Assembly: GCF_028595325.1 (NCBI RefSeq)
Contig: NZ_JAQQXR010000001.1
Location: forward strand, 868,001 to 932,000
Length of the DNA: 64,000 nucleotides
Source of the DNA: Janthinobacterium fluminis
GTDB taxonomy: Bacteria > Pseudomonadota > Gammaproteobacteria > Burkholderiales > Burkholderiaceae_D
Reading direction: 5' to 3'
In this document: positions 31,821 through 42,556 of the stretch, one piece after another
How the letters are laid out: each line of letters starts with the position of its first letter
How positions within the stretch are numbered: position 1 is the first letter of the stretch
Translations under genes and position numbers: made by a program
Notes under the pieces: generated by a model
Databases searched by the model: none
What the model saw: the letters and a program-made list of their open reading frames with translations, nothing else
What the model was told of the DNA's origin: nothing

Positions 31821-33215
31821 TCAAGAGGAACAACTAACTTCAAGGTGGCTGGCCCAGTCCGGCGGCAGGGCCGCGTAATGCTCGTACTCCGGCTGTTCGT
31901 CGAACGGGCGCTGCAAAACTGTCAGCAGGCGCGTCACTTCAGTAAAGTCCTTTTTCTGCGCCTTTTCAATGGCCACTTGCGCCAGATAGTTGCGCAATAC
32001 GTATTTCGGGTTGACCCGGTTCATCGCCGCGCGGCGGGCGGCGTCGGCGCTGGCCTCGGCGGCCAGGCGCAGGCGGTACTGCGCGGCCCAGGCGTCGAAG
32101 GCGGGCCGGTCGATGAACAGGTCGCGCAGCGGCGCGTCGCCGTCGGGCGCGTCCACCCGCAGGTCGCCGAGGCGGCGGAAGAACAGCGTGAAGTCGACGT
32201 GGTTGGCCTGCATCAGCGCGAACAGCGCGTCGAACAGGGCCGTGTCGCCGTCGCGCTCCGTCAGCAGGCCCAGCTTCTGGTGCAGCAAGTCGTCCATGGC
32301 CGCCGCGAAGGCCGGCTGGTAGACGTCGAGCGCCTGCTGGGCCGCCGCCACGTCGCCGATCAGCGGCAGCAGCGCCTGGCCCAGCGCGTAGCAGTTCCAG
32401 TGGCCGATTTCCGGCTGCATCGAGTACGCGTAGCGGCCCTGCTGGTCGGTGTGGTTGCAGATGTGGCCGGCGTCGAACGCTTCCATGAAGCCGAACGGCC
32501 CATAGTCGAGCGTCAGGCCGAGGATGGACATATTGTCGGTGTTGAGCACGCCGTGCATGAAGCCGACCGCCTGCCACTGGGCGACCAGCCGGGCCGTGCG
32601 GCGCGCCACCTCGGCCAGCAGCGCCTGGTAGGGATGCTCCTGTTGCCGCAGGGCCGGGTAGAAGTTGTCGATGACGTAGTCGGCAAGGATCTTCAATTCC
32701 GCCTTCTTGTCGCGGTAGCACCAGTGCTCGAAGGAGCCGAAGCGCACGAAGCTGGGCGCCATGCGTGTGACGACGGCGGCGCTTTCGACGGTTTCGCGCA
32801 TCACGCCCTGGTCGGAGCCGGTGACGGCGAGGGCGCGCGAGGTCGGAATGCCGAGCGCGGCCATGGCCTCGGAGCAGAGGAATTCGCGGATCGACGAGCG
32901 CAGCACGGCGCGCCCGTCGCCCATGCGCGAGTAGGGCGTGGCCCCGGCGCCTTTCAATTGCAGTTCGATGGGGCCGTCGGCGGTGGCTATGTCGCCGAGC
33001 AAAATGGCGCGGCCGTCGCCCAACTGGCCGGCCCAGACGCCGAACTGGTGGCCGGAGTACACGGCCGCCAGCGGCTGCGACTGCTGCGGCACGCGGTTGC
33101 CGCTGAGCGTGGCGACGAAGAGTTCGTCGGCCAGGGCGGCCGCGTCCAGCCCGATCAGCGCGGCGGCGGCGGCGCTGCCGGCAACCAGATAGGGGGCGGG
33201 CAGGGGCGTGGGCAT
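31821..33215 (-). CDS. selO: Protein adenylyltransferase SelO (YdiU family)
   Basis: A SelO pseudokinase that transfers AMP to Ser/Thr/Tyr residues of target proteins during redox stress. [48 protein letters not shown] and [12 protein letters not shown] with [12 protein letters not shown] give the inverted-ATP kinase-like active site. From ATG 33215 the protein has 464 residues, but the family's conserved N-terminal segment is encoded in frame just upstream ([20 protein letters not shown], 33216-33284) with no ATG, GTG or TTG. The real start is therefore probably an ATC at 33284, giving 487 residues, or the base call is wrong. It lies directly upstream of msrB, which fits an oxidative-stress role. 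Confidence 0.93.
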   Translation of the reverse strand: MPTPLPAPYLVAGSAAAAALIGLDAAALADELFVATLSGNRVPQQSQPLAAVYSGHQFGVWAGQLGDGRAILLGDIATADGPIELQLKGAGATPYSRMGDGRAVLRSSIREFLCSEAMAALGIPTSRALAVTGSDQGVMRETVESAAVVTRMAPSFVRFGSFEHWCYRDKKAELKILADYVIDNFYPALRQQEHPYQALLAEVARRTARLVAQWQAVGFMHGVLNTDNMSILGLTLDYGPFGFMEAFDAGHICNHTDQQGRYAYSMQPEIGHWNCYALGQALLPLIGDVAAAQQALDVYQPAFAAAMDDLLHQKLGLLTERDGDTALFDALFALMQANHVDFTLFFRRLGDLRVDAPDGDAPLRDLFIDRPAFDAWAAQYRLRLAAEASADAARRAAMNRVNPKYVLRNYLAQVAIEKAQKKDFTEVTRLLTVLQRPFDEQPEYEHYAALPPDWASHLEVSCSS

Positions 33216-33519
33216 CAGGCGCGTGTAGAAGGCCGGCGGCAGCGCCGCAAATGAATTGCCCAGGGGGAGATTGTCGGCAGTGATGGCGGTTCCGTTCGGT
33301 CTAGATTGGTTGCGCGCCGATGGGGCGCAGGGCTAAGATGGATTTTACCGCACCGGACGATTTTATTCGCGGGCGGCTGGTTTATGGGGGCGCGTTACAT
33401 TTGCTCACGATCCGGGCGGCGCGGGCAGCTTTGCTGCGACGCAGCATCGAAATGCGTTGACTGTTTTAGCACGGTCGTACCAAACTCAATGTCACTTTGA
33501 TAAATTTGCGGGAGATTCG
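33216..33519. other. Divergent selO / acyl-CoA ligase control region
   Basis: The first 69 bases (33216-33284) very likely encode the N-terminus of SelO on the minus strand. The remaining 235 bases should hold the divergent promoters. TTGACT at 33457-33462 is a -35 candidate for the ligase gene, without a convincing -10. Nothing else is recognisable. Confidence 0.4.
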
Positions 33520-35172
33520 ATGTCGTCTTATCCACAAAGCCCCTTGATGGGGCAGATGATGAGCCAGCCTTTGCTCATTTCCAGCATTATCGAATTCGTC
33601 GCGCGCCATTACGGCGGCAACGAGATCGTCTCGCGCCGGGTCGAGGGCGATCTGCACCGCTACACTTACCGCGAATGCCACCAGCGCGCGCGCCGCCTGG
33701 CCAATGCGCTGCACGGCCTGGGCGTGGGCCTCGGCGACCGCGTCGCCACGCTGGCCTGGAACGGCTACCGCCACCTGGAGGCGTATTACGCCGTGTCCGG
33801 CTCGGGCGCCGTGCTGCACACCATCAACCCGCGGCTGTTCCCGGAACAGATCGTCTACATTGCCAACCACGCCGAAGACCAGTGCCTGCTGTTCGACCTG
33901 ACCTTCCTGCCGGTGGTCGAGGCCATCGCCGCCCAGTGCAAGACGGTGCGGCATTTCGTGCTGATGTGCGACCGCGAGCGCATGCCGAAAGACAGCAAGA
34001 TTCCCGACCTGCTGTGCTACGAAGACTTGATCGCCAGCCATTCCGACGAGTACACCTGGCCGCTGTTCGATGAAAACTCGGCGGCGACGCTGTGCTACAC
34101 CTCGGGCACCACGGGCAACCCGAAGGGCGCGCTGTACTCGCACCGCTCGACGGTGCTGCACGCCTACGGCTCGGCGGTGCCGAACGCCCTCAACGTTTCG
34201 GCGGCCGACACGGTGCTGCCGGTCGTGCCCATGTTCCACGTGAACGCCTGGGGTTTGCCGTATTCGGTGCCGCTGTCGGGCGCGAAGATGGTGTTTCCCG
34301 GTGCGGCGCTGGACGGCAAATCGCTCTACGAGCTGTTCGAGAGCGAGAAGGTGACGTTCTCGGCCGGCGTGCCGACCGTCTGGCTGGGCCTGATCAACCA
34401 CGCGCTGCAGAACAAGTTGAAGTTCTCCACCTTCCGCCGCACGGTGATCGGCGGCGCGGCCTGCCCGCCGGCGATGATGGACACGCTGATCGACGTCTTC
34501 GGCATCGAGGTCGTGCACGCCTGGGGTATGACGGAAATGTCGCCGCTGGGCACCTGCGGCGGCTTGCAGAGCAAGCATATGGACTTGCCGCAGGCGGCGC
34601 AGCGCAAGATCTTGCAGAAACAGGGCCACGCCATTTACGGCGTCGACATGAAGATCGTCGACGACGACGGCAAGGAGTTGCCGTGGGATGGGATCAGTTA
34701 CGGGCATTTGATGGTCAAGGGACCGTGGATCATCGCGCGCTATTTCAAGGACGAGGGCGGCGAGGTGCTGCAGGACGGCTGGTTCCCCACCGGCGACGTG
34801 TCGACCATCGACGCCGACGGTTATATGCAGATTACCGACCGCAGCAAGGACGTCATCAAGTCGGGCGGCGAGTGGATCGGCACCATCGACCTGGAAAACC
34901 TGGCGATGGGCCATCCGGCCGTGCTGCAGGCGGCCTGCATCGGGGTGGCGCACCCGAAATGGGATGAGCGGCCGCTGCTGCTGGTGGTCAAGCGCCCCGG
35001 CATGGAGGTGGGCCGCGAGGACTTGCTGCATTTCTTCGACGGCAAGATCGCCAAGTGGTGGATGCCGGACGACGTCGTCTTCCTGGACGCCTTGCCGATG
35101 GGCGCCACCGGCAAAATCCAGAAAAACAAGCTGCGCGAGCAGTTCAAGGGGCATTGTTTGCCGACCGCCTAG
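33520..35172 (+). CDS. Fatty-acyl / 3-(methylthio)propionyl-type CoA ligase
   Basis: A 550-residue ANL-superfamily ligase that adenylates a carboxylic acid and transfers it to CoA. AMP-binding motifs are YTSGTTGNPKG, HAWGMTEMSP, GWFPTGDVSTI and DRSKDVIKSGGEWI, with the C-terminal lysine in GATGKIQKNKL. The sequence style matches the medium/long-chain AlkK and DmdB group. ATG 33520 has GGGAGA about 5 bases upstream and is preferred to an upstream TTG. It precedes a Liv-type ABC importer by 73 bases in the same orientation, suggesting that the imported compound is an acid activated by this enzyme. The true substrate is not readable from sequence. Confidence 0.88.
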   Translation: MSSYPQSPLMGQMMSQPLLISSIIEFVARHYGGNEIVSRRVEGDLHRYTYRECHQRARRLANALHGLGVGLGDRVATLAWNGYRHLEAYYAVSGSGAVLHTINPRLFPEQIVYIANHAEDQCLLFDLTFLPVVEAIAAQCKTVRHFVLMCDRERMPKDSKIPDLLCYEDLIASHSDEYTWPLFDENSAATLCYTSGTTGNPKGALYSHRSTVLHAYGSAVPNALNVSAADTVLPVVPMFHVNAWGLPYSVPLSGAKMVFPGAALDGKSLYELFESEKVTFSAGVPTVWLGLINHALQNKLKFSTFRRTVIGGAACPPAMMDTLIDVFGIEVVHAWGMTEMSPLGTCGGLQSKHMDLPQAAQRKILQKQGHAIYGVDMKIVDDDGKELPWDGISYGHLMVKGPWIIARYFKDEGGEVLQDGWFPTGDVSTIDADGYMQITDRSKDVIKSGGEWIGTIDLENLAMGHPAVLQAACIGVAHPKWDERPLLLVVKRPGMEVGREDLLHFFDGKIAKWWMPDDVVFLDALPMGATGKIQKNKLREQFKGHCLPTA

Positions 35173-35245
35173 CCAATAGCAAACCGTAGCAAGCCCGAAG
35201 CGGGAAGCCGCCGCCGGCCGCCACTATCGAACCAGGATGGAGACT

Positions 35246-36493
35246 ATGACAAAACGCGCTTGTGCCGTAGCTGTTGCTCTTGCCTTCCTCGTGGCGCCGT
35301 TCGCGCTGCCGGCCGCCCGGGCCGACACCGTGAAGGTCGCTTTCATCGATCCCCTGTCCGGCCCGTTTGCGCCGGTCGGGCAAAACCAGTTGCGGGGTTT
35401 CCAGCTGCTCGCCGATACGGCCAACGGCGCCGCCTGGGCCGGCGCGCACCGCTTCCAGGTGGTGGGCTTCGACAATAAGGGTAGCCCGCAGGAGTCGCTG
35501 ACCCAGTTGAAGGCGGCCATCGACCAGGGTTACCGCTACATCGTGCAGGGCAACGGCTCCGGCGTCGGCCTGGCGCTGCTCGACGCCGTCAACAAGCATA
35601 ACGAGCGCAATCCGGGCAAGGAAGTGCTGTACCTGAACTATGCGGCGATCGACCCGGACATGACAAACAGCAAGTGCAGCTTCTGGCATTTCCGCTTCGA
35701 CGCCAATTCGGACATGAAGATGGAGGCGCTGACCAGCTACATCGCGCCCGACAAGCGCATCAAGAGCGTCTACTTGATCGGCCAGAACTACGCCTTCGGC
35801 CAGGCCGTCAGCCGCGCGGCGAAGGATTACCTGGCCCGCAAGCGTCCCGACATCAAGATCGCCGGCGACGACCTGCATCCGATCGGCCAGGTGAAGGACT
35901 TTTCGCCTTACATCGCCAAGATCAAGGCGTCCGGCGCCGACACTGTCATCACCGGCAACTGGGGCGCCGACCTGGCGCTGCTGATCCGCGCCGCCAAGGA
36001 CGCCGACCTGAAGGCCAGCTTCTACACCTATTACGGCGCGACGACGGGCGTGCCGACGGCGATGGGCGCGGCCGGCGCCGAGCGCGTGAAAGTCATCGGC
36101 AACTGGGTGGTTAACAGCGACGGCTTCAGCGGCAAGGAGCTGGTTGAGGCGTTCAAGAAGAAGTACGGCGACGATTTCTATACGGCCCAGCCGCACAGCA
36201 TGCTCGGCATGCTGGCCAAGGCGATCAAGGAAACCGGCTCGACGGAGCCCGTCAAGGTCGCCTTCGCGCTGGAGGGCATGGCGCTGGAGAGCCTGAACGG
36301 TCCGGTGACGATGGCCAAGCTCGACCACCAGTTGCAGCAGCCGCTGTATGTCGCCACCTGGGTCAAGACGAACGGCAAGGATATCCGCTATGACCAGGAA
36401 AACACCGGCTATGGCTGGCGCATGGACAAGCGCATGGATGCCTATGTGGCCAGGCAGCCCTCGTCGTGCCAGATGAAGCGGCCGGGCATGTAG
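35246..36493 (+). CDS. livK: Branched-chain amino-acid-type ABC transporter substrate-binding protein
   Basis: A 415-residue periplasmic binding protein (Peripla_BP_6 fold). Signal peptide TKRACAVAVALAFLVAP with cleavage near AARA-DTV. VAFIDPLSGPFAPVGQNQLR is the typical first strand and loop of LivJ/LivK-like receptors, and IGQNYAFGQAVSRAAKDYL lies at the hinge. ATG 35246 has GGAG close upstream; ATG 35237 is an alternative. Homologues of this clade bind amino acids, amides, short acids or aromatic acids, so leucine-type specificity should not be assumed. It is the first gene of a complete livKHMGF-like set. Confidence 0.9.
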   Translation: MTKRACAVAVALAFLVAPFALPAARADTVKVAFIDPLSGPFAPVGQNQLRGFQLLADTANGAAWAGAHRFQVVGFDNKGSPQESLTQLKAAIDQGYRYIVQGNGSGVGLALLDAVNKHNERNPGKEVLYLNYAAIDPDMTNSKCSFWHFRFDANSDMKMEALTSYIAPDKRIKSVYLIGQNYAFGQAVSRAAKDYLARKRPDIKIAGDDLHPIGQVKDFSPYIAKIKASGADTVITGNWGADLALLIRAAKDADLKASFYTYYGATTGVPTAMGAAGAERVKVIGNWVVNSDGFSGKELVEAFKKKYGDDFYTAQPHSMLGMLAKAIKETGSTEPVKVAFALEGMALESLNGPVTMAKLDHQLQQPLYVATWVKTNGKDIRYDQENTGYGWRMDKRMDAYVARQPSSCQMKRPGM

Positions 36494-36506
36494 GCGCGGC
36501 GCCGGC

Positions 36507-37451
36507 ATGGAATTTACCCTGTTTACACTGCTGAACGGGCTCAGTTACGGATTGCTGCTGTTCATGCTCTCGTCCGGGCTGACGCTGATCTTCAGCATGA
36601 TGGGCGTGCTGAACTTCGCCCACGCCAGCTTCTATATGCTGGGCGCCTACCTGGCCCACGCGATTGGCGCGCGCATCGGTTTTTGGCCGGCGCTGCTGCT
36701 GGCGCCGTGCGCGGTCGGCTTGCTCGGCGCGCTGGTGGAGCGCTATGGCCTGCGCCCCTTGCACAAGCATGGCCACATTCCCGAGCTGCTGTTCACTTTC
36801 GGCCTGTCCTACCTGGTCGTCGAACTGGTGCAACTGGTCTGGGGCCGGGCGGCCGTGTCCTATCCGATCCCGCCGGAGCTGGACGGGCCGCTGTTCACGC
36901 TGTATTCGACCAGCTTTCCCATGTACCGGGGCTTCATGATGCTGGTGGCGCTGGCCATGCTGGCGGCGATCTGGCTGCTGCTCACGCGCAGCCGCGTCGG
37001 ACTGGTGATCCAGGCCGCGCTGACGCATCCGCAGGCGGCCGAGGCGCTGGGCCACAATGTGCCGCGGCTGTTCATGTGGGTGTTCGGCGGCGGCTGCGCG
37101 CTGGCCGGGCTGGCCGGGGTGGTGGGCGGCAAGGCTTTCGTCACCGAGCCGGCGATGGCGGCCAGCGTCGGCAGCATCATCTTCGTCGTCGTGGTGGTCG
37201 GCGGCATGGGGTCGCTGGCGGGCGCCTTCCTCGCCTCCCTCCTCATCGGCGTGCTGCAAAGCTATGCCGTCGCGCTCGACTATTCCTTGCTCAGCCTGCT
37301 CGCCCTGGTGGGGGTGGCGCCCGCCGCGCAGACGCCCGGCTATGCCTTGCTGACGGTGACGATCGCCCAGAGCGCGGCGATCCTGCCGTATCTCTTGCTG
37401 GTGCTGGTGTTGATCTGCCGCCCCAGGGGCTTGATGGGGACGCGCGAGTGA
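36507..37451 (+). CDS. livH: Branched-chain amino-acid-type ABC permease LivH
   Basis: A 314-residue inner-membrane permease with about eight hydrophobic segments. It begins FTLFTLLNGLSYGLLLFMLS and has the LivH-family stretch MMGVLNFAHASFYMLGAYLA and the GGMGSLAGAFLASLLIG EAA-like loop that contacts the ATPase. It pairs with LivM to form the channel. It lies 13 bases after livK, and its stop codon overlaps the livM GTG start by 4 bases. Confidence 0.93.
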   Translation: MEFTLFTLLNGLSYGLLLFMLSSGLTLIFSMMGVLNFAHASFYMLGAYLAHAIGARIGFWPALLLAPCAVGLLGALVERYGLRPLHKHGHIPELLFTFGLSYLVVELVQLVWGRAAVSYPIPPELDGPLFTLYSTSFPMYRGFMMLVALAMLAAIWLLLTRSRVGLVIQAALTHPQAAEALGHNVPRLFMWVFGGGCALAGLAGVVGGKAFVTEPAMAASVGSIIFVVVVVGGMGSLAGAFLASLLIGVLQSYAVALDYSLLSLLALVGVAPAAQTPGYALLTVTIAQSAAILPYLLLVLVLICRPRGLMGTRE

Positions 37452-38700
37452 GGCCGCCCAAGCTCGGCCGCGCGCTGCTGTGGGGCGGCTTCGCGCTGGC
37501 GCTGGCCGGCGCGCCGCTGCTGTTCAACAAGGGCGGCGCCTTGTCCATCCTGTGCCAGATGGGCACGCTGATGATCTTCGGCCTGTCCTACAATATGCTG
37601 CTGGGGCAGGGCGGCATGCTGTCCTTCGGCCACGCCGTCTACTCCGGCCTGGGCGCCTTCTGCGCCATTCACGCGATGAACCTGGCGGCGGGCGGCCCGG
37701 CCATTCCGACCAGCCTGATTCCGCTGGTCGGCGGCGCCGCCGGCATGTTCTTCGGCCTGCTGTTCGGCTATGTGACGACGCGGAAGTCCGGCACCACCTT
37801 CGCCATGATCACGCTGGGGCTGGTGGAACTGGTGTTCGCCGCCTCGCTGATGTTCCCCGCCTTCTTCGGCGGCGAGGGCGGCGTCACCACCAACCGCGCC
37901 AGCGGCGCGGCCGTGCTCGGCATCAGTTACGGGCCGCAAATCCAGGTGTATTATCTGATCGCCTTCTGGCTGTTCCTCAGCACCGCCGCGATGTTCGCCT
38001 TCACCCGGACGCCGCTGGGGCGCATTCTCAACGCCGTGCGCGACAATCCCGAGCGGGTCGGCTTCATCGGCTACGACGCGCAGTGGGTGCGCTACCTGAC
38101 TCTGATCCTGTCGGCCTTCTTCGCCGGCATCTCCGGCGGCCTGTCGGCGATCAATTTCGAGATCGTCAGCGCCGAAAACGTCAGCGCGGCCCGCTCCGGC
38201 GCCATTCTGCTGTTCACCTTCATCGGCGGCATCGGCTTTTTCGTCGGCCCGATGCTGGGCGCCGTCGTCGGCGTGTGCTTCGCGGTGCTGCTGTCGGACT
38301 TCAGCCACGCCTGGCAGTTGTACCTGGGTCTGTTCTTCATCGCGCTGGTGCGCTATGCCCCGGCCGGGCTGGCCAGCCTGTTGCTGATGCTGCTGAGGCT
38401 GGCGGCGGCCGGCGGGCTGGGCCGCGTCGGGCCGCGGCTGCTGGGCCTGCTGGCCGTGGTGCTGGCTGGTTTGCTGGGCTTCGTGGGCGGCGTGGAAATG
38501 CTCTACCACCTGACGCTGGAAGCGGCCGACGGCAGCGTGATGCCGCTGTTCGGCTTCCATCCCGACACGCGCGCGGCCTGGCCCTGGTGCGTGGCGGGCG
38601 GCCTGATGCTGGCCGCCGCGTTCGCCTACCGCCGCCTGCAACCGGGTTTCGCTGCGGCGTGGAGCGAGGCCATGGCGGCCCAGCGCGGCGGAGGCGTCCG

Positions 38701-38704
<4 letters not shown>
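37448..38704 (+). CDS. livM: Branched-chain amino-acid-type ABC permease LivM
   Basis: A 418-residue permease starting at GTG 37448, which overlaps the livH TGA (GTGA). Hydrophobic segments and the LivM-family stretch MLLGQGGMLSFGHAVYSGLG are present, and FTFIGGIGFFVGPMLGAVVG forms the ATPase-contact region. An extra C-terminal part (from about 310) adds hydrophobic helices plus a soluble piece (HPDTRAAWPWCVAGG), longer than a standard LivM of about 330 residues. The frame is open far upstream inside livH, but coupling at the overlap makes GTG 37448 the sensible start. Its stop overlaps livG by 4 bases. Confidence 0.88.
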
Positions 38705-39461
<757 letters not shown>

Positions 39462-39465
<4 letters not shown>

Positions 39466-40166
39466 GCGCGCTGCTCGACATCCGCCAGTTGCATGCGTTT
39501 TACGGCAAGAGCCACGTCCTGCACGGCGTCGACCTGCATGTGGGCGCCGGCGAGATCGTCAGCCTGCTCGGGCGCAACGGCGTCGGCCGCTCGACGCTGG
39601 TGAAGGCGGCCATGGGCCAGGTGGCGGCGCGCGGCGCCGTGCGCTTCAAGGGCGCCGACATCCTCGGCCTGAAGGCTTACCAGATCGCGCACCGGGGGCT
39701 GGGCTATGTGCCGGAGAGCCGCGACGTCTTCCCGACGCTGACGGTGGAGCAGAACCTGCTGCTTGGCCGCAAGCGCAACGCGGACACCGGGCGCTGGCGG
39801 CTGGGCGATATGTACCGGATGTTCCCGCGCCTGGAGGAGCGGCGCGGCGTCGCCGCCGGGCTGCTGTCGGGCGGCGAGCAGCAGATGCTGACGCTGTGCC
39901 GCACGCTGATGGGCGACCCGGACCTGATGATGATCGACGAGCCGACCGAGGGGCTGGCGCCGCAGGTCGTCGCGCCGGTGGCGCGCTACCTGCTGGCGCT
40001 GCGGGAGCGCGGCATCGCGGTGCTGCTGGTGGAGCAGAAGCTGGCGATCGCGCTGGACATTTCGCAGCGCGTCTATGTGATGGGGCGCGGCGCCATCGTC
40101 TTCGAGGGCACGCCGGAGCAGTTGCGCCAGGATGGCGGCGTGCGCCGCGAGTGGCTGGAGGTATAG
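39462..40166 (+). CDS. livF: Branched-chain amino-acid-type ABC ATPase LivF with Arg Walker A
   Basis: A 234-residue ATPase, second nucleotide-binding subunit of the importer. Signature LSGGEQQMLTLCRTLM, Walker B LMMIDEPTEGLAP and H-loop-region VEQKLAIALDIS (Gln at the usual His position, as in LivF) are present. Walker A reads GRNGVGRST: the normally invariant lysine is arginine. This occurs in a subset of LivF proteins, so the site may be the weaker of an asymmetric pair with LivG carrying the canonical site. It is the last gene of the tightly coupled set; a 212-base gap follows. Confidence 0.92.
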
Positions 40167-40298
40167 GCCGGCAGGTCCGCGGGCGCCTTGCCGGGCCGGC
40201 CTTGTCCCTAGGTCTGGCATCGCAAGCAATATTTCCTTGCGGGCAATCTTTTCGGGATTTGTCAATCAAGCCACATTGCGTCTTCCAGCGTGCGCGTC

Positions 40299-40328
40299 TT
40301 GTCAAAAAATAATACGGCCGTACTATTT
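40299..40328 (+). promoter_or_regulatory. Promoter with overlapping 22-bp palindromic operator
   Basis: TTGTCA (40299-40304) and TACTAT (40321-40326) with a 16-base spacer form a good sigma-70 promoter. The imperfect palindrome AAATAATACGG / CCGTACTATTT (40307-40328, one mismatched pair) covers the spacer and -10. That placement suits a repressor, most likely a TetR-type regulator of acyl-CoA metabolism; the regulator is not encoded nearby. Confidence 0.55.
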
Positions 40329-40378
40329 ATTTGCGGTATAGTCGTGCCATTGCTGTTTCACTCTAAAAAGGAAGAGAC

Positions 40379-42466
40379 ATGAGCGCCGAATACCTGGTCA
40401 ATGGCAGCGTTGCCGTCATCACCTTGAACAATCCGCCCGTCAATGGGCTGGGCCTGGCGACCCGCACGGCGGCGGTCGAGGGCATCCGCAAAGCGCTGGC
40501 CGACGACGCCGTCAAAGCCATCGTCATCACCGGCGCGGGCAAGGCGTTTTCCGGCGGCGCCGACATCAAGGAATTCAATTCGCCGAAGGCGCTGACCGAA
40601 CCGAGCCTGCACACCCTGATCCGTACCGTCGAAGACTCGACCAAGCCGGTGGTGGCGGCCATCCACAGCGTTTGCATGGGCGGCGGGCTGGAACTGGCGC
40701 TCGGCTGCAACTACCGCATTGCCGCGCCCGGCGCGCAGATGGCCTTGCCGGAAGTGAAACTCGGCCTGCTGCCGGGCGCCGGCGGCACGCAGCGGCTGCC
40801 GCGCGTGCTCGGCCTGGAAATGGCCCTGAACATGATCGTCTCCGGCACCCCGGTGGCGTCGGACAAGCTGGCCCAGACCGCCCTGTTCGACGCGGTGACC
40901 GCGCCCGGCGCGGACTTGCTGGCCGCCGCCGTCGCCTTCGCCGGCACAGTGGCCGACCGGCGTCCGCTGCCGAAGGTGCGCGACCGCAAGGTGGACTACC
41001 CGAACCACGAAGCCTTCCTGCAATTCACGCGCAACACCGTCAAGGCCATGTCCGGGCCGTTCCCGGCGCCGCTGCAATGCGTGGAAACCGTCGCCGCCTC
41101 GGTGACGATGAAGTTCGAGGATGGCCTGAAGTTCGAGCGCGAGCGCTTCATGCAACTGATACAGACCAGCGAATCGAAGGCGCTGCGCCACGCCTTCTTC
41201 GCCGAGCGCGTCGCCGGCAAGGTGCCCGACGTGCCGGCGGACACGCCGACGCGCGACATCCGGCGCGCCGCCGTCATCGGCGCCGGCACGATGGGCGGCG
41301 GCATCGCCATGAACTTCGTCAACGCCGGCATCCCCGTGGTGCTGCTGGAGACGCGGCAGGAGACGCTCGACAAGGGCCTGGCGACGATCCGCAAGAACTA
41401 TGAAAACACCCTGAAGAAGGGCAAGCTGACCCAGGAGAAGTTCGAGCAGCGCCTGGCGCTGCTCAGCGGCACGCTGGTGTATGAGGATATCGGCCAGGCC
41501 GACATCGTCGTCGAAGCCGTGTTCGAGGACATGGGTGTCAAGGAAACCGTGTTCCGCAAGCTCGACGCGGTGATGAAGCCGGGCGCGATCCTGGCGTCGA
41601 ACACCTCGACGCTGGACCTGAACCGCATCGCCGGTTTCACCGGGCGGCCGCAGGACGTCATCGGCACGCATTTCTTCAGCCCGGCGAACGTGATGAAGCT
41701 GCTGGAAATCGTGCGCGGCGCGGCCACCGGCAAGGACGTGCTGGCGACGACGCTGGCGCTGTCGAAGAAACTGAAGAAGACCGGCGTCGTCTCCGGCGTG
41801 TGCGACGGTTTCATTGGCAACCGCATGATCGAGCAATACAGCCGCCAGGCCGGCTTCCTGCTGGAGGAGGGCTGTCTGCCGGAGCAGGTCGACAAGGCCG
41901 CCGAGAAGTTCGGCTTCGCGATGGGGCCGTTCCGCATGGGCGATTTGGCCGGCAACGACATCGGCTGGTACATCCGCAAGCGCCGCTATGTGGAGGCGCC
42001 GGCCATCAGTTACTCGGCAAGCGCCGACCTGTTGTGCGAACTGGGCCGCTTCGGCCAGAAGACCGGCGCCGGCTGGTACGACTACAAGCCGGGCGACCGC
42101 AAGGCATATCCATCGGCGCTGGTCGACGACATGATCGTCAAGCACTCGGCCGACATCGGCGTCGAGCGGCGCAAGGTCAGCGACCAAGAAATCGTCGAGC
42201 GCCTGGTCTACTCGCTGGTCAACGAAGGCGCGCGGATACTGGAGGAGGGCATCGCCCTGCGCGCCTCCGACATCGACATGGTCTACCTGACCGGCTACGG
42301 CTTCCCCCTGCACCGAGGCGGCCCGATGTTCTACGCCGACACGGTCGGCTTGCCGAATGTGCTAAGCGCGATAGAGAAATACGCGAAGGGCCGCCACGGC
42401 GACGCCTGGACAGCGGCGCCGCTGCTGCTTACACTGGCGGCCGAGGGCAAAACCTTCAACGGCTAA
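40379..42466 (+). CDS. Enoyl-CoA hydratase / 3-hydroxyacyl-CoA dehydrogenase (FadB/FadJ type)
   Basis: A 695-residue bifunctional beta-oxidation enzyme. The N-terminal crotonase domain (1-190) has the oxyanion-hole segments AGKAFSGGADIKEF and GGGLELALGCNYRIA and the catalytic region LPEVKLGLLPGAGGTQRLPR with both glutamates. The dehydrogenase part (about 295-680) starts with the NAD fold GAGTMGGGIAMNFVNAG near 300 and includes HFFSPANVMKLLEIV with the catalytic His. A strong AAGGAAGAG precedes ATG 40379. It has its own repressor-type promoter after the Liv importer. No thiolase gene is adjacent. A hairpin terminator follows. Confidence 0.92.
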   Translation: MSAEYLVNGSVAVITLNNPPVNGLGLATRTAAVEGIRKALADDAVKAIVITGAGKAFSGGADIKEFNSPKALTEPSLHTLIRTVEDSTKPVVAAIHSVCMGGGLELALGCNYRIAAPGAQMALPEVKLGLLPGAGGTQRLPRVLGLEMALNMIVSGTPVASDKLAQTALFDAVTAPGADLLAAAVAFAGTVADRRPLPKVRDRKVDYPNHEAFLQFTRNTVKAMSGPFPAPLQCVETVAASVTMKFEDGLKFERERFMQLIQTSESKALRHAFFAERVAGKVPDVPADTPTRDIRRAAVIGAGTMGGGIAMNFVNAGIPVVLLETRQETLDKGLATIRKNYENTLKKGKLTQEKFEQRLALLSGTLVYEDIGQADIVVEAVFEDMGVKETVFRKLDAVMKPGAILASNTSTLDLNRIAGFTGRPQDVIGTHFFSPANVMKLLEIVRGAATGKDVLATTLALSKKLKKTGVVSGVCDGFIGNRMIEQYSRQAGFLLEEGCLPEQVDKAAEKFGFAMGPFRMGDLAGNDIGWYIRKRRYVEAPAISYSASADLLCELGRFGQKTGAGWYDYKPGDRKAYPSALVDDMIVKHSADIGVERRKVSDQEIVERLVYSLVNEGARILEEGIALRASDIDMVYLTGYGFPLHRGGPMFYADTVGLPNVLSAIEKYAKGRHGDAWTAAPLLLTLAAEGKTFNG

Positions 42467-42487
42467 GGCGCCGGTAACGCCAAACGA

Positions 42488-42526
42488 CGGCGCGCGGCCC
42501 CGCCCCGGGTCTGCCGCCGGTTTTTT
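42488..42526 (+). terminator. Probable rho-independent terminator
   Basis: CGGCGCGCGGCCCC can fold imperfectly onto GGGTCTGCCGCCG, followed by six T residues at 42521-42526, just after the bifunctional beta-oxidation gene. The stem is imperfect. Confidence 0.5.
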
Positions 42527-42556
42527 GCTTAACGGCATTGGAATTTAATTTTAAGT

